DNA of 64,000 nucleotides, taken from the NCBI GenBank assembly GCA_037074705.1, contig CM073590.1, positions 183,924,746 through 183,988,745 of the forward strand, given 5' to 3'. The notes beneath the pieces are model-generated. The model saw nothing but the letters and a program-made list of their open reading frames with translations, searched no databases and was not told the DNA's origin. The position numbers and the translations under genes are program-made. The stretch is from Zhengitettix transpicula (Eukaryota > Arthropoda > Insecta > Orthoptera > Tetrigidae). Of the stretch, positions 23,926 to 35,288 are shown piece by piece (position 1 is the stretch's first letter; the number at the start of each line of letters is the position of its first letter).

Positions 23926-25000
23926 TTAATTATTTTCAATCAGACAAACAATTTTTTTCGTTTTAATGTTTAATCTCATGAAACCCCAACTTAAACACAG
24001 CCCTAAAGGTTGAGACACCACTTTCGATGGATTATTAAGTACAACAAATAGAATAACCCAACATTTTTGTTCCACTAATAAATCTCCAGAACCATCAAGT
24101 TGACACAAAACCAAAACCAGAAATTTCTAAATGTGTGCATTTTACACCTACATTGCAACCAATATTTGGTTGGTTTATACATTAATACTACAACAAGGTT
24201 CAAGAAATATAACTATTAATCTTTCACAGTATTCTTGTCTGCACTTGGACCATATTCAAACTTCATTACCATTGTTGTGGCAGGAAAAAATACGTTAATA
24301 ATTTTCCATAACCAATCACAGGCACCTTCACACAGAATTGAGGTTCTTGACCACCTCTCCTCATTTTCCAACAAAAATGTAGACATTCCCCAACATTGAA
24401 TATAAAACAAAATAATCCATATTTGAATGCATCGACAATGTTGCACAGTTAAATTAACACTAGCACTTCAAAGTTTGAACAGATTTATGGAAATACTACT
24501 TCCTACATTCTTACAAATCAAAGCTAACCAATTTATTCTTTAATTTCAAATTTCTCTTTTCATTCTTCCACTTTTTTCAAACCTTCACTTATAAGAGCTA
24601 TCAATAGCCCTTTTGGTTGTGCATTATTGACATTTCATTCCCATTATTGCTAATTTAAAACTATACTGCCTAGAGTGTGTCAACTGCAGTTCTTTTAACA
24701 GTAGAAGAAAGTTAAAAACTTTGTATTTCTCATAAGTTTTTAATACTTCATTTCCTGTATCTTATGGTTCACATTATCAATACATTTCAGAAAAATTATT
24801 TGTTGATCTTAATACGACAGTCAACAAATTGATTAAACTAGGGAAGAGGGAAAAAAATGGCCTGCATAAATTAAAGTTGAGGTCACGAAGTTCCATATTC
24901 AGGTAAGACACTACTTGGTTATCATTCCTATCCTATCCTATCATATAGAATGGATCTGAAAAACTAAAGGAAATATTTTCCTACATGCCTATGCAGGTCT
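23926..25000. other. Intronic DNA and Z9 3' flank
   Basis: AT-rich, with scattered short minus-strand frames lacking motifs; no gene supported. Confidence 0.4.
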
Positions 25001-25241
25001 TTATTTATTGAAATGTCAATGTTAATATAACTCCAGAAAAAATTACATTAGTTATTTTAATAACTTAAAAAGATTATTTAATACACGTAAATATATTCAA
25101 TTATATACATTTTAGAATGTATTGATAACCTTAAAGATACTAATTCCCTTCATGTTTGTAAACCATGTTTCAGAACATATAATTAGGTATAGTATTTAAA
25201 TCTACGCAATTTGTTAAACAATACAAAGTCATCCTTTGTCA

Positions 25242-25492
25242 TCAACTCATAAAGCTCCTTTCTTTGTTATATTTATGTATTTTCTTTAAATGTGTCATTA
25301 AGTGATTTTTCTGCTTTGATTTGTGAGGGCAGAATAGGCAAAAATACTGTGGATCTTTTCCACATTCTAAATTAACATGTCTAGTAAGTGATGTTTTATG
25401 CCGATAGAACTTCCCGCAATTTGTACACTGGAAATGGCGAATAGCATCTGTGAGATGTTGAGTTACCAAATTATCACAATCCCAAACATTTC
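25242..25492 (-). CDS. lola: lola terminal zinc-finger exon Z9
   Basis: The exon follows acttttcag with GA of a split codon (then NVWDCDNLVT) and encodes 82 residues. Finger 1 is C22, C25, H38, C43; finger 2 is C51, C54, H67, H72. The linker is ECGKDPQYFC, with Asp for Glu and Tyr for Phe. A 10-residue tail ends in Met-Ser. Finger spacing and the KQKNHL core of finger 2 resemble Z10, Z11 and Z12, suggesting these four share a more recent ancestor. Minus-strand AATAAA is about 240 bases downstream, near plus-strand 25000. Confidence 0.92.
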
Positions 25493-26880
25493 CTGAAAAG
25501 TAATTTTGAAATTAAAAATACATTTACTAGTAAAATGGACGGTAACAATAATATCAGTTTAAGTAAATAGTTACAGTTTATATATTTCAACACAAAAGTT
25601 TAGTGGGTATTTAGTAACTACGTGTATTACAAGTGGCATGAGGATTCTGCATGGAGACGAAGAGGGTGAACTTAACAAATATCAAATAGTTTGAAGAATA
25701 GTTTATTTTTTGATACAATTTAAATATAACAATGTACTCAAACAAAAAAATTTCTGCTATCATTTAATTATAATAAGTATTTATTGTAGAACTTTTCACG
25801 CATTCAAAATGTAAAACGAAACAATTAAAGAAATTTAATTTCGTTTTTACATCACTACAAAATTTCTAGTGTTTATTTTTTTCAATTATTTTTTATAGCA
25901 CATCATTGAAAATTGCGTAAACTCGAATAAATATTTACATATATGTGGATACTGCTGGATTTGTACTTATTTATTGATTCTAGTAAACTGATTCAAATAA
26001 AGCTTCGACGATTAAATGAAACAACCACTTATAATGATGTAATCAGGTTTGCCAACTTTCGAAGCTGGGAGCCTAGTCAACATCAAAGTAAGGTAAGTAC
26101 TAGGTAAATTTTTCAGATCCACAATCAATTGGTCAAAGTATACTGTGGTACATAAGCATTTTTAGAAAGGATAAAATCTCTCTCTTTCTCAGAATATTTG
26201 GTAAAATTTACGATATACGCTATGAATATACTACGACCTCGACCAGAAAACGTGAACACAGTTTAAGTTTTCAATTTGCACGCTCTATAATTATGTACGA
26301 AGTTTAATGTTTTTAATGTTTAGGTTTAACATTCTCAGGAGTCTTTTAGATAGCAGATGGTTAATTATAAAAGTGCCTTTGTGATTTGTACTTTTTTGTG
26401 TAACTTATTAATTATTACTATTAATATTAATTCATTTTATGTGTAATTTGTCCATTATATTTAGAACCTTATTTATTATCTATGTACTTATTTAACTTTT
26501 GGGTTAAATCCTATTTTCTCATAAGAGGGCTAATGGAGAATCTATCTATCTATCTAAAACCGTCTAAGTGTTCTCCAGAAGTTACTTCATGAATTATTAT
26601 GAGGATAATTGAAGACCTAGATAACAATTCGGCATTACACATTATACTTCCATATTACGTAGCCGGATATAAGTGAAAGTTAAGTCAAGCGGATACCTTA
26701 AAAGAAATATGATGCATAAAGTGTATATATATATATATATATTATAATAATTAAAAAAATATTACATTTAAAAAAATTAATAATATCTGTCAACACGTTG
26801 TAGTGGTCAAAATATAATGAAAATCTGAATATTTAATTTAAAATGAAATTTGCCCACGTTGTGGACCAATAATTTAATAA
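25493..26880. other. Intronic DNA without a gene
   Basis: AT-rich; contains small CTAT (26545-26560) and TA (26725-26745) simple repeats only. Confidence 0.4.
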
Positions 26881-27210
26881 TCTACAAGATGGACTTTAAT
26901 TTAAAAAAATATTAATTATTATTTATACAAATTTACTCTTCAAGGTTACAAATTTTTATATTTTACAAACAAATCTAATTACTCTTTTTCTCAGGATCTT
27001 TACTGGGTTTGATAGTAAGAAACAAATCAAGATTACAATTAAAGAATTTACAATTTAAACAATTTGAAACTCAATGAATATAGAATGAAAATAAACGAAA
27101 TCTGACTATTACCTTTAATTTACTGTTTACAAATCATTCATTATTTTAGTTCGTACTTACGACTGTCCTTTTTGAACCAGACTTAATTATTTCAAATCTT
27201 GGGAACACAA
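26880..27210. repeat. Interspersed repeat shared with 44.39-44.76 kb
   Basis: Shared landmarks in the same order and spacing include ACTGGGTTTGATA, a TCTGACT(A/T)TTA-like stretch, GTTTACAAAT(C/G)ATT, CTTACG(A/T)C and TTGGGAACA. The element type is not recognised. Confidence 0.45.
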
Positions 27211-28945
27211 GTCACTAAAAGGCCATTATGTGCATAAAATTAGACATACACTTTCACCAACACACACATTAATCCTTTCCCAGCTTCAGACTCCAGACTC
27301 CTCTCCTATGGACCTCCCGCAGCCACCGGTCAATCAGTCACCGTTTCCGCAAACACCCAAGATGTACATCCAACAAAATAGCAGAGTTATTTTATCTGCT
27401 GCAGGATTCTCCAAACTATAGAGTTGCCCAATAATGTTTCTTTCTAAGTCTAACTATGTAGATAGACTCTAATTACAATGCTTTTTAACTTTTCTCTTCC
27501 TATCGTCCCAAGGCTTTCTCTCTCTTTGACGATTACCATCCAACTAACTCTCCATCCACATCCTTCTCCTTTCAGCTCTGGCATCCAACTACTTCCATCC
27601 ACGTCCTTCTCCCTTGCGATCTAACACACAACTGACTATTCGCTTCTCATCCCTCGCCAGACAAAACACCAACTCTCGCCATTCCCACGTTCTTTCTCCG
27701 TTCTCTGATATCCAGTGCCGCTGTCAATCACATATTATAAACCAAAAGCTGTAAAGAACAAAAGTTTTGGAGAGACGTCCATCGCGGGAGGCCGAAGGAG
27801 ATAAGGAGTCGATCTTCATATTTCCCAAATAATTAAAACGGACTGAAGTTTTTAGATTAGCGCGTGTTTGTATCTTGAAAATATATTGAAGGGTTCAAGG
27901 AGCTGTATCAATCATTCAATGCTTTCAACACTAATTCTATAACAGCGGCAGATATATTTTATGAACTTAATTTTCAGTTACAATTGATGCACATGCATTT
28001 CCAGAATTGGTTATCAGTTTCACTGTACAATTCAGGAGTTAGAAACAATTAGAAGTTATTCAAAAAATCATGTTTAAAGAAATTGACTATCACAATTCTT
28101 CTGGAAGATAAATATGACCAATTAAACGTACTCTCCTGTTCATAAGTTCATTAACTTTCGTCACTTTACATTTAGGTCACTCCATCATAAACCAAACACT
28201 CGCCCTGTGACACAACACTGCAAATACCACAACCTCAAACAAGAAAGCACGTTTTTGAGGGTACGTTAAGGCCTGGACAGAGATTGTAGGCTGCAGTGCG
28301 TGTCGTGGTAACATGTTGCAGTCCGTTTCCTTTGTCCGCGAAACAAGTTGTGTTTCACAATCGCTTGGGACTATTTTGTTCCCCAAACTTTTTGCACAAC
28401 ATGTTGCAGACTGTTTCAATTGCAATAAGTTTTCGGAAACATGTGCCTGTAACATGTTGCGAGACAAATTTGTAGTAATGTAATCGTACCTTAAGTAAAT
28501 GTGTACATTTTTAAACAAATCTTAGGTGGGAGTTATTATTTACAAAGTGTTCATAACGAAGTTATTAAGCTTTAGAATATATTGTCCTGCTAAAGGACAG
28601 CGCCTTGTACACTATTGAGGTAGCGTATTTTTTTTACGAGACCCAGGGATATTCCATCTGTTGCAAGGAAGTAGCATTCTACATGAATTCTAGTCTGCGT
28701 TTATGATCGCCCGTGAAGTTGATTTCTCAATATGAGAACCACCTTAGTAGTACGAGTCCACTTTTTTCATAGAAAATTATGCAAGTGTGGACGTCTAAGA
28801 ACTATCAAGATGGCATTTTCTGGGGTAAAATTAATTTCACTCGAAAGTATTCTGAACAGGGATTATTATTCCAAAGGCATTCTCTGAGGTTTTCCGACTA
28901 AACGGTTTCATGAAGTCAGGCCTTAATGAAGATCTGACTCCTTTC
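27211..28945. other. Less AT-rich intronic block, unclassified
   Basis: C-rich from 27280 to 27720 and mixed to 28520. AACATGTTGCAG recurs at about 28310 and 28400, with a related AACATGTTGCGAG near 28450. The minus-strand frame at 28177-28518 spans these repeats and has no known domain; probably a decayed repeat. Confidence 0.35.
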
Positions 28946-29061
28946 ATAGTTTATTTTGTACAATTAAAATTTGTACACAAAATATTACGATTTATATATA
29001 TATAATTATTTTACTATGTTAAATGGAAATGTATTTGACATTCTTTAAACCAATTCAATTT

Positions 29062-29456
29062 TTACAAAGAACAGTTGTGTATTTCCCGAACATGCCTTTT
29101 TAGATTTCCTTTCTTTGTAGTTGTCTGTGCACAGAACGGACACTGGAACTGAGGTTTCTGAGTGCATTCTGTATTCAGATGGTCTACCAATAGATGCATT
29201 AGTGGAAATTTTCTTTTGCATTTGGGACAGTCAAAAGGTCCTACCATATTTTCATACACATCATGACAAGCATTATGAACTGGATGTGTGGAATATATCA
29301 TCTGGGCTGGCATTACATTTAAACTGCAATTGTTTTCAGCTTCACTTGCTGCCATTTTTATCTCAGGCAGTTCTTTGCTTTGAAATCCCATATCATTATA
29401 ATTAAAAATTTCTTCAGGAATTTCCACCTTGAAACTATCATTCAATTTTGATTCAC
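29062..29456 (-). CDS. lola: lola terminal zinc-finger exon Z8 (longest, divergent)
   Basis: The exon follows ttgttgtag (a TAG acceptor, unlike most of its CAG siblings) with GT of a split codon and encodes 130 residues. A long acidic leader of about 75 residues precedes the fingers. Finger 1 is C76, C79, H92, C97; finger 2 is C105, C108, H121, H126. All eight ligands are present but the linker is ECTQKPQFQC, lacking the otherwise invariant Gly-Lys, and finger 1 has the atypical core KRKFPLMHLLVDH. Minus-strand AATAAA is about 107 bases past the stop (plus-strand 28950-28955). The antisense frame 29121-29405 is a shadow. Confidence 0.9.
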
Positions 29457-29589
29457 CTACAACAATAATTAAAAATTTGTTTGTTATTAAGGCAAATAAC
29501 AAAATAAAGTAGTATTAAATGTTATTTTAAATTTTAAAAATACCAACAATATACATATAGTCTACACCTGAGTATGGATGTGACATTGC

Positions 29590-29870
29590 CAAAGTGATTA
29601 ATTTAATTAAATAGAAAGGAAAGAGAGAAAACTGTACATTAAATTAAAACTCAGTGTTGCCACTCAAACAGAAGGAAGTTCGTCAAATATTTAGAGACAT
29701 TAGCCTCCTTCTTCAGGAGAAATAAGGTACATTCCATGCATTGGCCAGCAAGCGATATGGGGCCTCGGGCTCTCAAAGATTTGAAAATTTATTTTGTCCC
29801 TGCTTACCTGTTGATTTGAGGTGGGTCAGATGACTGCATCTTTTTTTCCTACCCAAATGTCTCATTTCCT
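29590..29870. repeat. Foldback family A/B hybrid copy, diverged
   Basis: Arms open with AATAGAAAGGAAAGAGAG and close with CCTACCCAAATG; the centre has GCCTCCTTCTTCAGGAG as in family A and GTTGATTTGAGGTGGGTCAG as in family B. Confidence 0.5.
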
Positions 29871-29966
29871 TATTTTTATACATACTTCAATGATATGCAT
29901 TACGGACAAAATTTCATAATTTGGAGACAAATTATGATTCAGATACATCTCAAGTCATGGAGTTAT

Positions 29967-30115
29967 CAGTGGCGTAGCGTGGGTTTCAGACGCCTGGAGA
30001 GTAGGCAAAATTAGTCACCCTCTTATTAATGTATTTAAATCAAGAAATGCTCAAAAATTTACAAAAATTCTGAACTTTTGATGGCACTAAAAACTTATGC
30101 CACGCTATGCCACTG
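29967..30115. mobile_element. 149-bp hAT-type MITE
   Basis: Terminal inverted repeats CAGTGGCGTAGCGTGG at 29967 and CCACGCTATGCCACTG ending at 30115 match with one difference. Flanking bases GAGTTAT (left) and GAGTTAAT (right) look like a worn target duplication. CAGTGGCG-type ends with an 8-bp duplication are typical of hAT elements. It has no coding capacity. Confidence 0.75.
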
Positions 30116-30699
30116 GAGTTAATAGATGATATTTAATAGCCGTTAGTGAATAATTAAAAAATATATTATCTTATAACACACTTTAAATGTACAAATAAGG
30201 ACAGAAATTTTCATGTTTTATTGGATATACAATAAAATAATACTAATGAAATACGTAATAAATGCATTTCTTGGCAAATTAAAAAATAATTGCAAATAGA
30301 ATAACTTTTATTTAAAGGCTCAAAATCATAATTTCTCAACTTGCATATTGTATCTGAATTGAAGATAAAGGCAGTGAATGTTCTTTCTGAATGAATAAAT
30401 CAGTGTATTTGATATATCATTTAAGTTTTGTGTATCTGCATGGTAAGATTATCATGATAATTTGTTTGTGATCGAAATATAATAAAGCTGACACATGAAA
30501 AATAATGTCAGCGTATCAGTTGTATAATCAGGTTACTTTGGCTTCCTTATATTCATTCATTCGTTGTACAACTATATGTCTGCTGAAGCAAATTTCAAAC
30601 ACTTTTAAAATAAATATTCCAATTCATGAGAAGTTATGTTTCACTTTTTTGGATTTGTTCTTATTATATTTTTACAATCAATTTTTATCCATATTTTTA
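30116..30699. other. Intronic DNA without a gene
   Basis: The 90-codon hydrophobic plus-strand frame at 30505-30777 crosses into the 5' LTR and is not supported as a gene. Confidence 0.4.
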
Positions 30700-30894
30700 A
30701 TGTTTTTGAAATACATGGTTACTAGAATGTTCTGTACTAGAATATTCCATGACTATATAAATATTAATGTACCTTAAAGCAGAGGAGAGTGATATCACAG
30801 TGTGAGCTTCTATACAGTACATCAGCGTTAAGTAAATGCCTATTACCGCTATTAGTGTGTGTTTTTGTATCAACTGATCCTCGAGAAACGTGAC
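30700..30894 (+). repeat. Gypsy element 5' LTR
   Basis: Shares AGAATATTCCATG, the TATA-like CTATATAAAT, GCAGAGGAGAGTGATATC, ATACAGTACATCAGCGTTAA and CTCGAGAAACGTGACA with the 3' LTR. The end GTGACA is clear; the start is uncertain within about 35 bases (30700-30733). Just inside is TCTGGTGGAGGCGCC, a candidate primer-binding region. Confidence 0.75.
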
Positions 30895-31024
30895 ATTTCT
30901 GGTGGAGGCGCCAGGTATCCTATATACAATTAACGCAGTGGCTCCTATCAGACTTTGAGAAAACCGCAGTCTCCAAGGTTTGAGTCTGGAATTTGGGTCT
31001 TATTCAAAACCAACACCGAGCACA

Positions 31025-31947
31025 ATGCAACCTCAAGAAATAAGTGCACCGGCTTACGCTGCAATCCAGCAGCCTAATCATAAACCCCACCATCTTCACA
31101 GGAGACGCCAGACAAGACCCAGTGAGTTGGCTGAAGGGGTATCAAAGAGTCGCTAAATTTAACAAATGAAACGAAATAGTTTGCCTGGCCAATGCTTACT
31201 TCTACTTGGATGGAATCGTAAGACAATGGTTCGAGAATATTGAAGACAAGTTAACGAGTTGGGACATTTTTGAGGCAGAAATTAAGAAAGCCTTTGGTGA
31301 CACTGAGCGACACGTTCGATAGGCATCAGAAGAATAGAAATGCCGCCTCAAAAAAGTGGTGAGAGCGCTCAATCACATATATGTTCTCGCATTATGCTGA
31401 ACAATTAACCCAACGATGGGAGAAGAAAAAAAATTGGCACATCTAATGAAAGGTGTCGCGGAGGACTTGTATCAGGCCCTCTTATTAAGGGACATTGCAT
31501 CTCCCGACGAGTTCATCAAACATTGCCAGTTCATCGAAGAGATGAATCAGGGAAAAAATCGGACGTAAGAAGTTCGAAATGCTTCCGAATGTGGTGATCT
31601 ATCGTCCCTCATTCGCCAAATAGTGAGGGAAGAACAGATCTGCCTGTTTCCACTGTGGCCGTCCTGGACACGTTGTAAGGTACTGCAAGGAGAGGAGACG
31701 AGTGTTCGATGACGTCACAGCTAGACGGAGACTAGATGTTTACGACGACGAACGCCATTATAACCGAGCCGTCCAAACTGAAGTATTTCTTGGACGATAT
31801 AGGTCATCATCGCCACATCCCGCCGCATGAAGAGGACGCTCTCTGTCACGTCGGTCGAGATCTCCGTCGCCGTTCAGCCGCTCACCTGGAAAACTAGACG
31901 ACGCGACCTTCTCTAGAGGTGAGGCCGTTCGAGAAGAAAATCCTGTC
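31025..31947 (+). pseudogene. Gypsy gag remnant with CCHC knuckle
   Basis: A broken frame begins near ATG 31025. PVSWLKGYQRVAKF and an AEIKKAFGDTERHVR stretch are typical of arthropod Gypsy capsid regions. A C-x2-C-x4-H-x4-C zinc knuckle lies at 31645-31686, followed by an Arg/Ser-rich tail. Stops and frame changes interrupt it near 31320, 31336 and 31567. Confidence 0.7.
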
Positions 31948-31955
31948 GCCGAGAT

Positions 31956-32207
31956 GTGAGGAAATTATATCGACGTGGAAGCTTGGATCACAAGTCGGTA
32001 CGAGCTCTAGTCGATTCTGGCGCATCTTTCTCCGTTATTTCCGAGACGTTTCGACGACAATTGAAGAAACTAAAGATCGCTGACGACAGGGGTACTATTA
32101 TAAAAGTAGCTGATGGCAAATTTGTGCAACCTGATGGAAGATGTACCATTCGAATAAAAATTAATAATAATTCAGCCATTCGAATTCATCGTCCTGACGC
32201 AGTGTAG
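31956..32207 (+). pseudogene. Gypsy aspartic protease remnant
   Basis: An 83-codon frame holds ALVDSGASFSVIS, where D-S-G is the retropepsin active-site triad, at about residues 18-30. The frame is cut off at a stop before the next part of pol. Confidence 0.75.
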
Positions 32208-32225
32208 CCACGACTTCATCATCGG

Positions 32226-33443
32226 ATGAAGAGATCTCAAGCCGTAATTGACTGTAAACGTTCGGAGATTTTGCTAGATGAATTACAAGCCATCGAAGAA
32301 AGAGGAGCTAAGGAACCATGGCAGTTATCAGTGTTCGATGATGTGACCATTCCTGCGTCCAGCGCTACCAAAGTTACAGTCACATGCCCTAAATTATACG
32401 GTGAGGTCGATCTAATAATTGAAACAAAGAAGAAATTATCACCTGTCGTTATTCCAGCGTCGGTCATTACTTTTAAGAATGGCACAGGAGAATTATGGGT
32501 AGTTAATGGCCACAATGAACCTGTTTCTTCCCAAATATATGTGCCTAGCAAGAGCTGAGCCAATAACACAGAAATTTCTGTCATGGAAGAAAATCCACCC
32601 AGCCGCAGACTTTCGACAGAAGCAAGTACCACCGGATTCGAGTTGCATAAGCTATTGGGACCGGAGCTAACCATGGAACAACAAACCAAATTTCTTGAAC
32701 TACTTCAGAAATATTCGAAATGCTTCGACGTAGTAACCAGGAGCGAATCAACCACCGTGAAGACGAAACATAAAATCAGCACAGGATTCCATCCATTAAT
32801 TAGCCAAAGGGTGTACCAAGTATCACCAGCAGGACGACATCAAGAAGAAGTGGATAAAATGCTTGGCCGAGGAATTGTTCAGGCATCACAGATCCCGTGG
32901 TCATCGCCCTTTGTCCTTGTAAAGAAGAAGGATGGAACTTGTAGATTCTGCGTCGATTATAGAAGACATAACAAGATCACCAAAAAAGACGTTTATCCGC
33001 TACCTAGAACCGACGACACACTGGATTGTCTTAAGGGATCAAAGTTTTTCTCTATCATGGACTTGCACTCAGGATACTGGCTAATAGAAGTAGACAAAGC
33101 CGATCGAGAGAAAACTGTTTTCATTATACCAGACGGACTCTACGAATTCAAAGTTATGCCGTTTGGGTTATGTAATGCAACCGGCAACTTTCGAACGGGT
33201 GATGGACAACCTGCTGCGCCACTTGAAATGGCTCGGAAGATTTCCAACATCATCCCGAGGAAACAAGTGGATTATTGTATGTACCGATTACTTAACTCGG
33301 TATGCCATTACAAAATCTGTACCATCGGCAGAAGCTTCCGAGGTCGCTATTACCTCGTTGAAGAAATAGTGCTTAGGCATGGAGCGCCAAGAACTATAAT
33401 CACAGACCGAGGGACGGTTTTTCAGTCTAGACTAATACTATAG
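32226..33443 (+). pseudogene. Gypsy reverse transcriptase remnant joined to integrase core
   Basis: Frames 32226-32558 and 32583-33443 (with 33163-33369 in another phase) include SPFVLVKKKDGTCRFCVDYR, the catalytic block with IMDLHSGYW (near 33055) and VMPFGLCNA. A one-base frame change lies near 33178. At about 33230 the RT palm stops before its YxDD motif and the sequence continues inside integrase at GRFPTSSRGNKW, TDYLTRY and HGAPRTIITDRGT. A stretch covering the rest of RT, RNase H and the integrase N-terminus has therefore been lost. Confidence 0.8.
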
Positions 33444-33835
33444 ATAAATAGACTGCTTCACATAACGCACCGAATGATGACTGCTTACCATCCCCAAACA
33501 AACGGGCTTACCGAGAGGTTAAATAAAACATTGGTCGACATGCTGTCCGTGTACACCGACGTCGATCAGAAGAACTGTGACGAGAGCCGAAGAATCCCGA
33601 CTACTTGCCCGTATACATACGTTCCAAGCCCAACAAAAAGACCGACAACGATACGACGCAATTTTGTACCCCAATTCGCAAAGTCGGCCTGTCAGAGAAG
33701 CTCCTGAAACGATTGGCCCGTGCCGATTCCTACGACGTTTATCGGACGTCACCTATGAAGTTGAGGATTACGATCCCCATTCGAGTGAGAAGAAAGAATC
33801 GTGACACCGTCCACGTTCTGAGGATGAAGCCGTAG
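33444..33835 (+). pseudogene. Gypsy integrase C-terminal remnant
   Basis: TAYHPQTNGLTERLNKTL (from about 33480) continues the integrase core; a second internal deletion follows near 33580. Then come IRKVGLSEKLLKR and RRLSDVTYEVE, split over two frames, and DTVHVLRMKP at the end. The Asp-Asp-Glu catalytic set is only partly interpretable because of the breaks. Confidence 0.75.
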
Positions 33836-34022
33836 CACGAACCCGACGCTCAAGGGGAGACCGGAGACCAAACGCGACTCGACGACGACGCGGAATTACA
33901 CAGAGAAGACGATGAGGCAACGACTGCCGGCCCAGCAGCTGTGAGAATTGCACCTTATACAGGACGAACGACGAGATCGAGGGGACTCAGAACAACGCGG
34001 GACTAACTGCGAGACGCTTTTT

Positions 34023-34094
34023 TTTGCCTTAGCTCAGCGGTTCAGAGCCGAACTGCAGAAATATAGACTCGTATTCAAGTCCCACTCGCTGCAA
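34023..34094 (+). repeat. tRNA-like stretch just upstream of the 3' LTR
   Basis: CCTTAGCTCAGCGGTTCAGAG resembles a D-arm/box A and TATTCAAGTCCCACTC resembles box B, with ACTGCAGA in anticodon position as in Cys tRNAs. The T stem does not pair, so it is not a functional tRNA; a SINE fragment caught in the element is possible. Confidence 0.4.
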
Positions 34095-34107
34095 ACATTA
34101 TTTATTT

Positions 34108-34292
34108 GTTTACATGGTTTATCTTTCAGTTCTAGAATTCTCTGTTACAAGAATATTCCATGTCTGTATAAATAGTAAGCAGAGGAGAGTGATATCGCAG
34201 TGCGAGATTTTATACAGTACATCAGCGTTAAAAAATGCCTATTACCTATCAGTGTATGTTATTGTATCAACCGAGCCTCGAGAAACGTGACA
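34108..34292 (+). repeat. Gypsy element 3' LTR
   Basis: Direct repeat of the 5' LTR ending CTCGAGAAACGTGACA; TATA-like CTGTATAAATAG at about 34165. The two LTRs differ at many sites and by small indels, so the insertion is not recent. Confidence 0.75.
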
Positions 34293-34479
34293 ATATATTA
34301 TTATACAAATTAATATTTATTAAAATATCAGGAAAACATTCTGAATGGTAAACTTCTAAAGATGTCTTGAAGAAATTGCAGAATGAAAATTGGTTTAATG
34401 TATAGCTTTTTAAGTATTCTGAATCCTTAAATGAACACTCAATAATTAACACTTAAGAAAAATGTGAGGTGGTCAAATT

Positions 34480-34698
34480 AAATAACACATTTGGATAGGA
34501 AAGCAAAACAGTGATTCTGACTTACCTGAAATCAATAGTTGATCCAGTCTGGCATTGGTGGAAGTTCAAATGTTTGAGGATTGGAGTCCCCTTCGTCAGC
34601 AAGGAAGATCTAATTTGAACTTCCACTTATGCCAGACCAGATCAACTACAGATTTCAGGTAAGTCAGCATTGCTGTCCCTCTTTCCTATTCAAATGTC

Positions 34699-34700
<2 letters not shown>
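34480..34700. repeat. Foldback family B, complete copy
   Basis: Arms run from ACACATTTGGATAGGAAAGC to CCTATTCAAATGTCG with GGAAGTTCAAAT/ATTTGAACTTCC inverted near the centre. TTTCAGGTAAG reads on the minus strand at 34521-34531 and on the plus strand at 34653-34663. Confidence 0.8.
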
Positions 34701-34761
<61 letters not shown>

Positions 34762-34775
34762 TAGATAGATAGATC
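34701..34775. repeat. TA and GATA microsatellite
   Basis: A long TA run followed by four GATA units, directly at the right end of the foldback copy. Confidence 0.9.
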
Positions 34776-34926
34776 AGGAATTTTTAATCAAAATTCATTA
34801 ATATGATGTATATTTTTTATTCTCATACAATTGTACAGAAAAAAATGGAAATAAAACTTAATTAATACATTACAAAATATAGTATTATTATTTATATTAA
34901 CACAACATTTCATAGACTAATACATT

Positions 34927-35207
34927 TTATTTCCTATGTCTTGACATATGACGGGAAAGGTTGCTCTTCTGCTTGGTTTGGTATGCACATTCAGGGCACT
35001 GGAATTCAGGATCTTTACCACATTCTCTCTTTAAATGTCTTAATAAGGTACTTTGTCTACAATAACGTTTAAGACACTTTGGACAATGAAAGTACTTTTC
35101 AATGGAAGCAATTTTGTTTTTAACAACAGAGAACTGAAGAATATCTTCTTGTAAAATAGTTGCATTATGCCATGTTTTATGTTGATCAAACCATGTTTGT
35201 CCAATAT
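34927..35207 (-). CDS. lola: lola terminal zinc-finger exon Z7
   Basis: This exon is open in the common phase from the acceptor tatttgcag (AT of the split codon, then IGQTWFDQHK) and encodes 92 residues to a TAA. Finger 1 is C41, C44, H57, C62, with an additional Cys at 49; finger 2 is C70, C73, H86, H90, the only second finger of the set with H-x3-H spacing. The linker is ECGKDPEFQC. The protein ends two residues after the last zinc ligand. Minus-strand AATAAA lies about 106 bases downstream (plus-strand 34816-34821). A long open frame in another phase overlaps it (35040-35288) and is a shadow. The Gypsy element at 30.7-34.3 kb and a TA microsatellite sit just downstream. Confidence 0.9.
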
Positions 35208-35288
35208 CTGCAAATAATTTACTGTTTTAAATTGAAAACTATATTTAAATTTAAAATACCACAAAATGCATGAAATATAAATGATCAA

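Larger units (their letters stand above)
30700..34292 (+). mobile_element. Internally deleted Gypsy-type LTR retrotransposon
   Basis: Two direct LTRs (about 30700-30894 and 34108-34292) enclose, in order, decayed gag with a CCHC knuckle, an aspartic protease, part of reverse transcriptase, integrase core and integrase C-terminal region. The order protease, RT, integrase is that of the Ty3/Gypsy class. RT catalytic YxDD, RNase H and the integrase zinc-binding part are missing. No env-like frame is visible. It lies between lola exons Z7 and Z8 in the opposite orientation to the gene. Frames carry stops and frame changes, so it cannot move on its own. Confidence 0.85.

Noticed and set aside
28177..28518. 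113-codon minus-strand open frame
   Set aside because: Contains internally repeated AACATGTTGCAG segments and no known domain; no acceptor in the lola phase followed by zinc fingers.
30505..30777. 90-codon hydrophobic plus-strand frame
   Set aside because: AT-rich composition gives Phe/Leu/Ile runs and it runs into the 5' LTR.
35040..35288. 82-codon minus-strand frame overlapping Z7
   Set aside because: Different phase from the zinc-finger reading, extends through the acceptor into the intron and has no motif.
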